From the NCBI RefSeq assembly GCF_029428675.1, contig NZ_JAJNEL010000001.1:6200001-6264000 (forward strand): a DNA stretch of 64,000 bases, written 5' to 3'. This document shows, one piece after another, positions 17,441 to 25,227 of the stretch. A program made the translations under genes and the position numbers. Positions within the stretch are counted from its first letter, which is position 1. The number at the start of each line of letters is the position of its first letter. The notes beneath the pieces were generated by a model. That model did no database searches. It had not been told where the DNA came from and saw only the letters and a list, made by a program, of their open reading frames with translations. Origin of the DNA: Streptomyces sp. JH14. GTDB taxonomy: Bacteria > Actinomycetota > Actinomycetes > Streptomycetales > Streptomycetaceae.

Positions 17441-17681
17441 GAACGTTGTCCCGGGTGCCGGCGAGGCCCGCCGCCCGCGAATCTGCGCGACCTACGGGCA
17501 CGACGTCACGGCGTGGGAGGGCTATCCCATTCTCGCGTGCGCCCGAGAGCTGCGGATGGCGACGTACGCCGTCCAGCATGCGGCCGGCAACGAAGAATGG
17601 ATCAGCCAAGCGCAGTACCGGATCGACTGCCTGCGCGGTCGATCCGGTCCGCGGCCGTGGACGTGGACGGGAATCCTCTGA
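17439..17681 (+). pseudogene. C-terminal fragment of an APH-type phosphotransferase
   Basis: A frame whose product contains YGHDVTAWEGYPILACARELRM and ends CLRGRSGPRPWTWTGIL. This is the usual C-terminal end of Streptomyces aminoglycoside-phosphotransferase-like proteins (typically 'GYD..WPGYPVLRDIRELRM...LR'). The catalytic domain is absent and the fragment starts at the IS remnant, so it is a deletion product. Confidence 0.6.
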
Positions 17682-17804
17682 TCAGGACGTTCGCCGACGC
17701 ACCGCTGGGGTCAGCTCGGCGGCGAATCGGCCCTGTGCCAGCGGCGTGATGCCGCACCTCGCACTCGTCGAGTTGTACGAGCTGGCCCGCTCACCGAAAC
17801 CGCG

Positions 17805-18389
17805 CTACCTGAGAAGCCCGAACGTCACGGCAGCGGCAACTCCGCCCAGCAGGGCACCGACGATGGTCTGCGCGACGGTGTGGTCCCGGAGTTGCACGCG
17901 GGACCACCCGATGGCGGCGACGACAAGGGCGAGGCCGGCCATGGGCGCCCCGAAGGCGAGTGCCAGGATCGTGGCCACTCCACCGGCGACGGCGGTGTGG
18001 ACCGACACTTTCCACCAGACGGTGACCACCATGGTGGCCGCCAGGCCGACGAGCATGGCGATGACCAGAGCGAAGAGCTCACGGGGAGCGTCGAAGACGA
18101 CCTGGATCAGGATGCCGACGAGCACGGAGACCATGGTCGCCGTGAGTGGGACGGCACGCTGGGACCGGACCTTGACGTGTTTGTCCGTCCAGGACCTGCG
18201 TTTCACGCCGAACAGGATGATGGCGAAGGGAATGCCGCCGCAGAACAATGCGGCGAGAAGCCCCCAAGCCAGCCCTTCGAGGCTTCTCGTGCTGTGCCAG
18301 CCGATGATCAGCAGGATGGCTATCACGAGGTAAGCCGGCGCAAGGGCGTCGGTGACTGTGCGGGCCAGACGAGTTGACGTGAGTTTCAT
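17805..18389 (-). CDS. PAP2-like integral membrane protein
   Basis: A 194-residue protein with five or six hydrophobic segments. Reduced phosphatase-like motifs are visible: the KVSVHTAVAGG serine-histidine segment and, later, GWSRVQLRDHTVAQTIVGA with the arginine and histidine expected of the PAP2 C-terminal motif. The first PAP2 motif (KxxxxxxRP) may correspond to KVRSQRAVP. It probably acts on a lipid-linked or isoprenoid phosphate, but could be inactive. It overlaps the upstream membrane gene by four bases, so they share an operon. Confidence 0.65.
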   Translation of the reverse strand: MKLTSTRLARTVTDALAPAYLVIAILLIIGWHSTRSLEGLAWGLLAALFCGGIPFAIILFGVKRRSWTDKHVKVRSQRAVPLTATMVSVLVGILIQVVFDAPRELFALVIAMLVGLAATMVVTVWWKVSVHTAVAGGVATILALAFGAPMAGLALVVAAIGWSRVQLRDHTVAQTIVGALLGGVAAAVTFGLLR

Positions 18390-19558
18390 CCTGAACTCCG
18401 GGCGGAGGCGAATTCTCGAACAAGTGCTGATTCGTAGGCTGTTGCCAGGTGCCTCAAGGCTTCGACTTCGCTGCGAAGGTCCTTGCCGCCACTGGCCGGG
18501 GCTGTGTGCTCACCCACGCGGGCATCTCCGTTTTCCCGCGCCTCCTTGGCCCTGGCGATCCAGCACGCCTCGGCGTATATCTCGGCCTGGGCGCCTATGA
18601 GGCCCTTCTCCGCGACGTAACGTGCGGCCTCCGACCGTAGGGTCGGGGAGGCATGATCCCCGAGATCCAGAATCGCGTCTCGGATTTCTATCCCCCGTCG
18701 ATACAGGCGACGGCGGGTGTGGCGGAAAAGAAGAGCATCCGCTTGACCGCTGCGCGGTGGATCGAGACGCACTGAAGGGACAGCGGCAGTGAGCTCGAGC
18801 CAGAGAGGGTAGAGCCGCGTGAGAGCGAGATGGGCGCGGCCCCATTGGTGGAGTCGGCGGACGACCGGCAAGGTGCTTCCGGCGAGGATGAAGACCAAAG
18901 CCCCGAACAAGAGGGCGCTGCTGACGTTTTCATCAGTCCGCGGGGATAGCGGCGTCAGACCGAAGTAACGAAGCGTCAAGGCCAGTACGCGGTGACCCGC
19001 GTAGACGATACCCAGCGCCGTTCCCAAGCCGGTGATCCGAAGCCCGCGCCCCAGGAGGCCGGCTTCCGGAAGGCGGCCCCATCGCCAGCACAGTCGAGTG
19101 GCACTGACGAGAGCCGTACCGAGGTAGCTGGACCAGATGACGCCGTAGACGGCGATACGCCCGTCGTCGGCGAAGTCGGTGAGAAGATCGGTGGCTTCCC
19201 CGGGCTGCGGAGCGGCGAAGAACAGCAGGGTCAGACCGACTCCTGCGGCAAGAGGGACGGCGATGCGCGGACGTGATCCGCGGAGCGAGGTGGCCTGCTC
19301 CTGTGCAACGTCATACACGAAGGTCAGTACGGCGTATGCGGCTGTGATGCCTGCCAGGTGCTTGCAGAGGGTCGCCACGTTGTGGATCCCCAGCCAGGAA
19401 TCCAGAACCGATGAGACACCGTCCGGACGGATGGTCATGGCTATGGACAGCGCGAAGAACGCTACCCAAAGAGCGCGCTTCGCCGGAACACGCCAGGCGG
19501 CTGGCGCGCGCCACACCGTGACCATCCACAAGAGGGTTGCGGGGATGAGGGAGACCAT
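18386..19558 (-). CDS. MAB_1171c-like integral membrane protein
   Basis: A 390-residue protein. About seven transmembrane segments occupy the first 240 residues. A soluble C-terminal half follows, with RLYPLWLELTAAVP, RRLYRRGIEIRDAIL and a helical RSEVEALRHLATAY region. This is the layout of the MAB_1171c family, usually called a putative transporter although no transport has been shown. In Streptomyces it is regularly found with an XRE repressor and an ImmA-type protease, exactly as here, which suggests a membrane sensor or signalling module. Confidence 0.75.
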   Translation of the reverse strand: MVSLIPATLLWMVTVWRAPAAWRVPAKRALWVAFFALSIAMTIRPDGVSSVLDSWLGIHNVATLCKHLAGITAAYAVLTFVYDVAQEQATSLRGSRPRIAVPLAAGVGLTLLFFAAPQPGEATDLLTDFADDGRIAVYGVIWSSYLGTALVSATRLCWRWGRLPEAGLLGRGLRITGLGTALGIVYAGHRVLALTLRYFGLTPLSPRTDENVSSALLFGALVFILAGSTLPVVRRLHQWGRAHLALTRLYPLWLELTAAVPSVRLDPPRSGQADALLFRHTRRRLYRRGIEIRDAILDLGDHASPTLRSEAARYVAEKGLIGAQAEIYAEACWIARAKEARENGDARVGEHTAPASGGKDLRSEVEALRHLATAYESALVREFASARSSG

Positions 19559-19562
19559 CAGA

Positions 19563-20090
19563 TCAGGAGTCGCTCAGCGCGTCGTCGAGGCGCTGCAGGA
19601 CGGGGTTGCTTCGGGTCTCGTTCGGGGAGAACAAGTTGGCTTTCCTGGCAAGAAGGTCGGCGAGCTGCTCGGCGGCTCGCTCATCCTCCGTGTTGTAACT
19701 GGCCCGCCCGAGCACACTTTTCACGGCTGATGAGTCAACCCGCTTGAAGAGATGTGCCATTCGTTCAACCTGCAACGAAGTGTGTTCCAGCAGCATGTGA
19801 CTTATTTCGTGGAGGACGATGTGTGTGCGGTGAAGCGGGGAAGTCGATTCCTCGTGGAAAATGTGATCGGCCCGCTCCGTGGCGATCCAGGCCCCGCAGG
19901 GAACTCCGCTGGACGTGATTCCCGGAGTGCTGTGAAGGTATACGGGGCGTCCGCGTTGTGCAGACAGCATCTCGCAGAAGGTCTGTACGTCAAACGGGTC
20001 GGGGATCTCTGTCGCGGCGAGGAGGTCCTTGTGCTTCGGGGATTTCGCCGCGCTGCTGCCCACCCGACCGAAGTGACTGCGCAGGTTCAA
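19563..20090 (-). CDS. ImmA/IrrE-family metallo-endopeptidase
   Basis: A 175-residue protein with the zinc motif HIVLHEISHMLLEH (HEISH) and a downstream DERAAEQLADLLA segment with the third ligand glutamate. ImmA proteins cleave XRE-type repressors, the classic case being ICEBs1 ImmR. Its probable target is the XRE protein encoded just upstream at 20292-20720. The short spacing to the membrane gene (4 bp) indicates co-transcription. Confidence 0.85.
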   Translation of the reverse strand: MNLRSHFGRVGSSAAKSPKHKDLLAATEIPDPFDVQTFCEMLSAQRGRPVYLHSTPGITSSGVPCGAWIATERADHIFHEESTSPLHRTHIVLHEISHMLLEHTSLQVERMAHLFKRVDSSAVKSVLGRASYNTEDERAAEQLADLLARKANLFSPNETRSNPVLQRLDDALSDS

Positions 20091-20115
20091 CGTAATGCTC
20101 CGGTTCGATGTCTTA

Positions 20116-20156
20116 CCGAAGCGTTCTTCGGTCGAATCACGATACGACAGTGATCA
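20116..20156. promoter_or_regulatory. Hairpin and operator-like sequence before the ImmA gene
   Basis: A perfect CCGAAG/CTTCGG inverted repeat (20116-20121 and 20126-20131, loop CGTT) is followed by CGATACGA at 20140-20147. The reverse complement of the latter, TCGTATCG, is also at the centre of the palindrome before the XRE gene (20774-20788). A shared repressor site is inferred. Confidence 0.4.
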
Positions 20157-20291
20157 CGCTCGAATTGGCGGGGGTGAATGCAGAGAACGTCCGTTACTGA
20201 TCTTGTGTCAGTTGATCAAGCTTGAAAATGGTGCATAGTGCGTCTTTTTAGCGTCGATCTTTGCGGCGTGGAATCGGCATGGTGACGACCG

Positions 20292-20720
20292 TCACGCGCT
20301 CGGCTTCTCGGGGTCGTCGTGAAGCCCCTCCAGTGCGCGCGCCCGCTCGATGAATCCGCTGATCGTCGAGAGCGTTTCGGTCGACAGGCCGGCGGCGCGT
20401 AGGGCCACGGCGCGGACGTCGGCATCCCGCATGGTCGTCAGGAGGGCCAGCTCGGCTTCGATCTGCTCCGACTCCTTGGCGTCGAAGAAGTACGCCGGAG
20501 GTACGCCGAAGAAGGTGGCCAACGCTCTGATCGTTTCCAGCTTCGGGTTGCGGTTGGAGCCGGTCCGAAGCTGCTGAATGGCGCTGGCCGAGATGGATGT
20601 CCCCGTGCTCTCCCGGATGCCGGCGGACACCTCGGCGTAGGTGTACGGCCCTCGTCCCTTGGGGTGTATGTCTCTGAAGAGCCGGTCGAGCAGTTCCGCG
20701 AACTGCCGCTCTGTGGTCAT
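20292..20720 (-). CDS. XRE-family repressor
   Basis: The ATG at 20720 (MTTERQFAEL) is preferred to the upstream ATG at 20843 because it has GAAGGGA upstream and begins the conserved part. The 142-residue product has a helix-turn-helix domain (YTYAEVSAGI ... SASAIQQLRTGSNRNPKLETIRALATFFGVPPAYFF), as in XRE/BldD-like repressors. A helical C-terminal dimer region follows. It lies 200 bp upstream of, and co-oriented with, the ImmA gene, which fits a protease-controlled repressor switch. Confidence 0.85.
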   Translation of the reverse strand: MTTERQFAELLDRLFRDIHPKGRGPYTYAEVSAGIRESTGTSISASAIQQLRTGSNRNPKLETIRALATFFGVPPAYFFDAKESEQIEAELALLTTMRDADVRAVALRAAGLSTETLSTISGFIERARALEGLHDDPEKPSA

Positions 20721-20773
20721 TCCGGATCCCTTCGCTGCGCGGGTGAGCCCATCCACTTCGGTGGTGCTACTCG

Positions 20774-20788
20774 TTCGATCGTATCGAA
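20774..20788. promoter_or_regulatory. Operator palindrome before the XRE gene
   Basis: A perfect inverted repeat, TTCGAT-CGT-ATCGAA, centred about 60 bp before the XRE start. Its core TCGTATCG recurs (inverted) before the ImmA gene. Autoregulation by the XRE protein is inferred. Confidence 0.45.
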
Positions 20789-21122
20789 TGGCGACACTGC
20801 GGTTGACGGAGCGTCGCGATTGCGGTGTATGTTGATCGCTCATTCATCCACTGGAGTGGTGATTGCCTGGTCAGGGCGGGTGCGAGAGGTGGACTTGTAA
20901 CGAGGCTCACCCTATGGTCCTGGTCCCAGCAGATCGCCTGTAGGCGCTGCGGCAACGAACGAGAGGCAGGTGACAGGGAGGGAAGAGGGGCCCAGTGCCC
21001 GGGAGCTACCAACTCCCGGAGCGCCAGGCCGGCGCCCCAGAGGGGCCGACTCACATCTCGCGGGCGGCGGGCTTTTTCAGGAGAACCACCGCACCGCGCT
21101 CCTACGAACAACGGAGTATCGC

Positions 21123-21449
21123 ATGCTCGCCACGCCGAGCGGAATCCCGGCCTGCCCGGAGATCGGCCGCCAGCACCGCCTCGCCGCCCAGCTCACCGAC
21201 ATGATCCCGGGCGCGGTCACCATCCGCGTCAGCCTGGCCGACCCGAGCCAGGCCTGGCCGCACCCGCACGCCAGTGCCAAGGGCGAGGCCGGCGAAACGG
21301 TGGCGTTGAGCCGGACGACCGCCAGGGTCGCCGCCCGCTGGATCCTGCGGGTCTGGCCGGAGGCGGACTGGACACGGCCGCGCACCTTCGACCTCGCCGA
21401 CGCGCCCCTCACCCGCAGCGACCTGATCGCCGCCGGTGGGGGCCGCTGA
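21123..21449 (+). CDS. Hypothetical protein, first gene of the mobile element
   Basis: The ATG at 21123 with GGAG nine bases upstream gives a 108-residue product containing VTIRVSLADPSQAWPHPHASAKGEA and ARWILRVWPEADWTRPRTFDL. Small proteins of this kind often precede the replication genes of Streptomyces phage-like or mobilisable islands. No domain is recognised. It ends one base before the next start. Confidence 0.6.
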   Translation: MLATPSGIPACPEIGRQHRLAAQLTDMIPGAVTIRVSLADPSQAWPHPHASAKGEAGETVALSRTTARVAARWILRVWPEADWTRPRTFDLADAPLTRSDLIAAGGGR

Positions 21450-21450
21450 C

Positions 21451-22470
21451 ATGGCGCGGATACGAACCATCAAGCCGGAGGCGTTCGTCTCCGAGTCGCT
21501 CGCCGAGGTGAGCGTCGAGGCCGAGCGGACCTTCTTCGGACTGCTCACCCAAGCCGACGACCACGGCCGCCACCGCGACAACGCCGCGATCATCGCCGGG
21601 CTGCTCTGGCCCCTGCGCGCCGAACACACCTCGGTCCACGTCGAGGACGACCTCCACCAGCTCGCGAATGCAGGCCTGGTCTGCCGGTATACCGGCTGTG
21701 ACGGCCGCCGCTATCTCCACATCGTGACCTGGTCCGAGCACCAGAAGATCGACAAGCCGAGTCAGTCCCGCCTGCCCTCCTGCCCGCAGCACCAGGCTGC
21801 CCACCGGTGCGCACCCTGCAAGGGCACCTGCACCGAGCGGACGCAGGCACCGTCTACTCCTCCCGGAGTGTTTGCCGAGGCTTCGCCGAACACTCCCCGA
21901 GGCCTCGATCTGCCCGCCCAGGCCGCCGCGACGCTTTCCGGCCACACAGGCAGGCCTCCCACCGCCCAGCAGGACCCACTCGACGGCACGGTCGGCACCC
22001 ATAACCACACGGGCACGAAAAGCGCAGGTCAGGACGCATTCGCCGAACCTTCCCCGAACCTTCCCCGAAGCCTCGGGGAAGGTTCGGCGCCTGGATCTAG
22101 GATCTTGGATCCTGGATCTTCTTTCCCTACGGGGCGCACAGCGCCCGCAGACACCGTCTCGGCTAATCAGCTGGTCGGCGAGTACATCGCTGCCTGCGGG
22201 GAGCGTCCGCCCAGCGACGTGATCGGACACCTCGGTCGGATCACCAAGAAGCTCCTGGCCGAGGGAATCGCTCCGGAGCACATCCGGGCCGGGCTGCGGA
22301 ACTTTGCGGCCAACCCCAAGCACCCGAGCGTGCTGACCAGCATGGTCAACGAGGCCATGAACGCGAGGTCCGGCGGTTTGGTACGGCCGGGAAGCTGGCC
22401 TAACGTGCCCGCTCACCAGGCGTGGACCAACCCGGCCGACGCTGCCGCCGCCTACGCCGAGGAGCTGTGA
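21451..22470 (+). CDS. DnaD-like replication/helix-turn-helix protein
   Basis: A 339-residue protein beginning MARIRTIKPEAFVSESL and continuing with TFFGLLTQADDHGRHRDNAAIIAGLLWP, ANAGLVCRYTGCDGRRYLHI and WSEHQKI. This is the winged-helix start of phage replication proteins (DnaD/DnaB-loader type). A variable proline-rich linker follows (residues 130-240), then a C-terminal domain (VGEYIAACGERPPSDVIGHLGRITKKLL). It probably recognises the element's origin and works with the DnaC-like ATPase that overlaps its stop by one base (TGATG). Confidence 0.7.
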   Translation: MARIRTIKPEAFVSESLAEVSVEAERTFFGLLTQADDHGRHRDNAAIIAGLLWPLRAEHTSVHVEDDLHQLANAGLVCRYTGCDGRRYLHIVTWSEHQKIDKPSQSRLPSCPQHQAAHRCAPCKGTCTERTQAPSTPPGVFAEASPNTPRGLDLPAQAAATLSGHTGRPPTAQQDPLDGTVGTHNHTGTKSAGQDAFAEPSPNLPRSLGEGSAPGSRILDPGSSFPTGRTAPADTVSANQLVGEYIAACGERPPSDVIGHLGRITKKLLAEGIAPEHIRAGLRNFAANPKHPSVLTSMVNEAMNARSGGLVRPGSWPNVPAHQAWTNPADAAAAYAEEL

Positions 22471-23177
22471 TGCGTACCCATACCCGCGAACCGCAGACCC
22501 TTGCCGGCGAGGGCACCCTGGACCGGATTGCCCGGATCCTGGCCGCCCGCCATATCGACCCGGCCACCGTCGCCGCAACAGCCGACGACCCCGAGCCCTT
22601 CTCGCCGCTGGACGCCCTGTCGGCCGGGATGCCTCCGCGGTACCAGGCCGCCATCGCTGACCACCCTCAGGTCCTGGCCTGGGCGCGCGACGTCGCCCAG
22701 GCGGCGGTCGCCCCCAGCCCGGGAGCTCGACGGCAGGTCACCACCGGCCCCAGCCTGCTGATGGCCGGCGTCGTCGGCGCCGGCAAAACCCACCAGGCAT
22801 ACGGTGCGATCCGACTCCTGGTGCAGAGCGGGGCCGGCGTGCGTTGGCGCGCGACCACCGCCGCCGACCTGTACGCAGACCTGCGCCCCCGCCCCGGGGT
22901 CGACAGCGAGCGGGAACTGGCGGCCTACAGCCGGGTGCCGCTGCTGATCATCGACGACCTCGGCGCGGCCAAGGCGTCCGAGTGGGTCGAGGAAGTGACG
23001 TACCGGCTGATCAACCACCGCTACAACCACATGCTCCCGACCCTGATCACCACCAACCTGGCGATCAAGGACCTCAAGGCCTACCTCGGCGACCGCGTCA
23101 CCTCCCGCCTCGCCCAGATGACCACCCGGGTCGAGTTCGAACCGGTCGACCGCAGACGCCACCGCGCCGCAGCCTGA
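22470..23177 (+). CDS. DnaC-like helicase-loader ATPase
   Basis: A 235-residue AAA+ protein with Walker A in LLMAGVVGAGKTHQAYGA, Walker B in RVPLLIIDDLGAAKASEW, sensor-1 LITTNLAIKDLKAYLGDRV and an arginine-finger region RLAQMTT. This is the DnaC/IstB group that loads replicative helicase. The N-terminal 70 residues would contact helicase or the DnaD-like partner. The start is ATG at 22470, coupled to the previous gene. The pair argues that the element replicates itself. Confidence 0.85.
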   Translation: MRTHTREPQTLAGEGTLDRIARILAARHIDPATVAATADDPEPFSPLDALSAGMPPRYQAAIADHPQVLAWARDVAQAAVAPSPGARRQVTTGPSLLMAGVVGAGKTHQAYGAIRLLVQSGAGVRWRATTAADLYADLRPRPGVDSERELAAYSRVPLLIIDDLGAAKASEWVEEVTYRLINHRYNHMLPTLITTNLAIKDLKAYLGDRVTSRLAQMTTRVEFEPVDRRRHRAAA

Positions 23178-23295
23178 CCCACCGCAGGCCGCCCCGCCGG
23201 GCCGCGCCCTCAGCGCGCCGCCCCATGCACCTCACGACCCAGCGCACCCCTCCGCCGACACCCCTTGTGCGCGGAGAGCGATCGGAGCAACCCGC

Positions 23296-23862
23296 ATGAC
23301 CACCACGACGATCAGCCCTGCCCACCACCGGTCCCTGGGCGATCACACCTGGCAGGACCAGGCCGTCTGCCAGTCCACCGAGTACAACCCGGTGGACCCC
23401 GAAATCTTCTTCCCCGAGCCCGACGAGACCGCCAAGATCACCGCCGCGAAGACGCTGTGCGGCCAGTGCCCGGTCCGCCGCGCCTGCCTGGACGCCGCCC
23501 TCGAAAACAGCGACACCGACGGCATCCGGGGCGGACGGACCGAGGAGGAACGCCGGCCGCTGCACGAAAAGCTCGCCCACCGCCTCGACTACAGCCGCGT
23601 CAACGCCACTATCGCCGGACGCGACGTCCACCTCACCAAGGCCGAACGCCGCGCGGTCGTCCAGGTCGCCTACCGCCACCGCCTCACCGAACAGCGCCTG
23701 GCCTGGCTCCTGAAGATCACCGAGGAACACGCCCAGAAGCTGTATCGCGAAACCCGCAGGGCACTCGTACACCGTGACCTGGAGCCGGCCACGAAGACCG
23801 TCCCGCCACCCGCGGCCGACGGTGAGCGCCTGGGTCGCGCCGACTTCGGGACGGCGGCATGA
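23296..23862 (+). CDS. WhiB-family iron-sulfur regulator with C-terminal extension
   Basis: A 188-residue Wbl protein with four cluster-binding cysteines (AVCQS, then TLCGQCPVRRACLD) and a GIRGG turn in place of GVWGG. Typical WhiB proteins are 85-130 residues. Here about 90 extra residues follow, with a helix-turn-helix-like segment (KAERRAVVQVAYRHRLTEQRLAWLLKI). Wbl proteins bind a 4Fe-4S cluster and region 4 of sigma factors. Encoded on a mobile element, it may control the element's genes or the host sigma response. Confidence 0.85.
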   Translation: MTTTTISPAHHRSLGDHTWQDQAVCQSTEYNPVDPEIFFPEPDETAKITAAKTLCGQCPVRRACLDAALENSDTDGIRGGRTEEERRPLHEKLAHRLDYSRVNATIAGRDVHLTKAERRAVVQVAYRHRLTEQRLAWLLKITEEHAQKLYRETRRALVHRDLEPATKTVPPPAADGERLGRADFGTAA

Positions 23863-24899
23863 CCAACGCGCACGCACCAAGGACGGCGCACATCACCGGC
23901 TGGGACCGCACGGTCGTCATCGCCCTGGGCGGCGCGGGCTGCGCCCTGTCGTACGACGCCCTCCAGCAGATGGCCGTCGCCATCCACATCCGCGGCTTCC
24001 TGACCTACCTCTTCCCCCTGGTGATCGACGGGTTCATCGCCTACGGAGTACGGGCCCTGCTCGTCCTGCGCGACGCACCCCTGCGCGCCCGGCTTTATGT
24101 CTGGACGCTGTTCGGCACGGCGACGGCCGCCAGTATCTGGGCCAACGCGCTGCACGCGGTCAGGCTCAACCAGGAGGCGGGCTCGGTCACCGGTCTGCGG
24201 CTCGGGGACACGGTGGTCGCCGTGCTGTCCACTATCGCCCCGCTCGCCCTGGCCGGAGCTGTCCACCTCTACATCCTCATCGCCCGGGGACAGGTCAAAG
24301 ACAGTGACCGGGAGGACCTCGGTCACCCCGGTCACTCCGGTTACCTCGGTCAGGCTGACCGGCCCGAGGGCGTCGAGGTCACCCGGGCCGACCGGATCGG
24401 TCAGGTCAGTACCGGACAGTCGGTCACTGCCTTGACCGACCGGCCATGCCCGTCCCCGGACAAGTCGACCCCGAGTCCCCGGTCACTGACCGGGGACAGC
24501 GCCCCGGCGGACAGCGGTGACCCGGTCACCGGTCACCACGATCAGCCGCACCAGGCCGCTGACCTGCCCGGACAGTCGGACACCACACAGTCGGTCACTG
24601 ACCGACCGACCGGCACCGAGCCGGTCACCGGTTACCGGAACAGCCCCGTACCGGTCACCGACCGCCCGGGCACCGACCGGGGCACCCGGACCACCGGTGA
24701 CCGGCGGTCTGACCCGGACACCGAGGAGCTTCTGAAGATTGCCCGGTCAGCGGTCAGGGCCGAGGACAAGCTGACCCGCAAGGTGGTCGCCCAGGCGATC
24801 CGCGGTCAGCAGATCCCGCTCTCCAGCGACACGCTGACCGCCCTGATGGCCCAACTCCGCGCGCAGCACGGACAGCCGGTCACCTCCGCCCGGAACTGA
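23859..24899 (+). CDS. DUF2637 membrane protein with repeat-rich linker
   Basis: A 346-residue protein overlapping the WhiB stop by four bases. Residues 15-150 hold four hydrophobic segments (VVIALGGAGCALSYDALQQM, FPLVIDGFIAYGVRALLVL, ASIWANAL, STIAPLALAGAVHLYI), the DUF2637 layout found on Streptomyces plasmids and mobile elements. Residues 150-290 form a low-complexity hydrophilic linker (repeated VT, DRP, GT) whose DNA is packed with CGGTCA/TGACCG. A C-terminal helical part (LLKIARSAVRAEDKLTRKVVAQAI) resembles a helix-turn-helix. It may couple DNA to the membrane, but the role is unknown. Confidence 0.7.
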   Translation: MTNAHAPRTAHITGWDRTVVIALGGAGCALSYDALQQMAVAIHIRGFLTYLFPLVIDGFIAYGVRALLVLRDAPLRARLYVWTLFGTATAASIWANALHAVRLNQEAGSVTGLRLGDTVVAVLSTIAPLALAGAVHLYILIARGQVKDSDREDLGHPGHSGYLGQADRPEGVEVTRADRIGQVSTGQSVTALTDRPCPSPDKSTPSPRSLTGDSAPADSGDPVTGHHDQPHQAADLPGQSDTTQSVTDRPTGTEPVTGYRNSPVPVTDRPGTDRGTRTTGDRRSDPDTEELLKIARSAVRAEDKLTRKVVAQAIRGQQIPLSSDTLTALMAQLRAQHGQPVTSARN

Positions 24900-24930
24900 C
24901 CGGACAACCCGAAGCGGGTGACCGCCCCGA
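24300..24930. repeat. Dense CGGTCA/TGACCG hexamer field
   Basis: Over about 630 bp inside the DUF2637 gene and just beyond it I count roughly 15 CGGTCA and 8 TGACCG copies, many as CGGTCAC or in opposed pairs such as CGGTCACCGGTCAC. A handful at most would be expected by chance. The copies fall in different codon phases and both orientations, so protein sequence alone does not easily explain them. An iteron-like replication or partition site is possible. Confidence 0.6.
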
Positions 24931-25002
24931 ACGCCCTCGGCTCGGTCACCCGCCGCGGACACGCACCCCCACACCCTCCCGTAGCGAAGCGGAGAGCACC
25001 TC

Positions 25003-25227
25003 ATGCGCACCCGCCCGGCCACTCCCGCCGAGGTCGACTCCTGGCTGACCGTCCTGCACCGGCACGGTCACCTCCACCACGCCCAGCACGGCCCCGACCA
25101 CACCTGGACCGTGCAACGAACCCCGGATACTCGCCCCTGGACGCTGCACCACCCGGTCCTCGCGATGGACTGGATCGAGGAACTCGTCCGCGAAATCCGG
25201 CAGCAGAACCCGGAAACGACCCGGTGA
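25003..25227 (+). CDS. Small hypothetical protein upstream of MobC
   Basis: A 74-residue product (MRTRPATPAEVDSWLTVLHRHGHLHHAQHG) with a histidine-rich N-terminal half and acidic end (MDWIEELVREIRQQNP). GGAGAG lies eight bases before the ATG. It overlaps the MobC start by four bases. No domain is known to me; the position suggests an accessory relaxosome or regulatory role. Confidence 0.6.
   Translation: MRTRPATPAEVDSWLTVLHRHGHLHHAQHGPDHTWTVQRTPDTRPWTLHHPVLAMDWIEELVREIRQQNPETTR

Noticed and set aside
24300..24930. CRISPR array
   Set aside because: The repeats are only six or seven bases long, irregularly spaced, in both orientations and within a coding frame.
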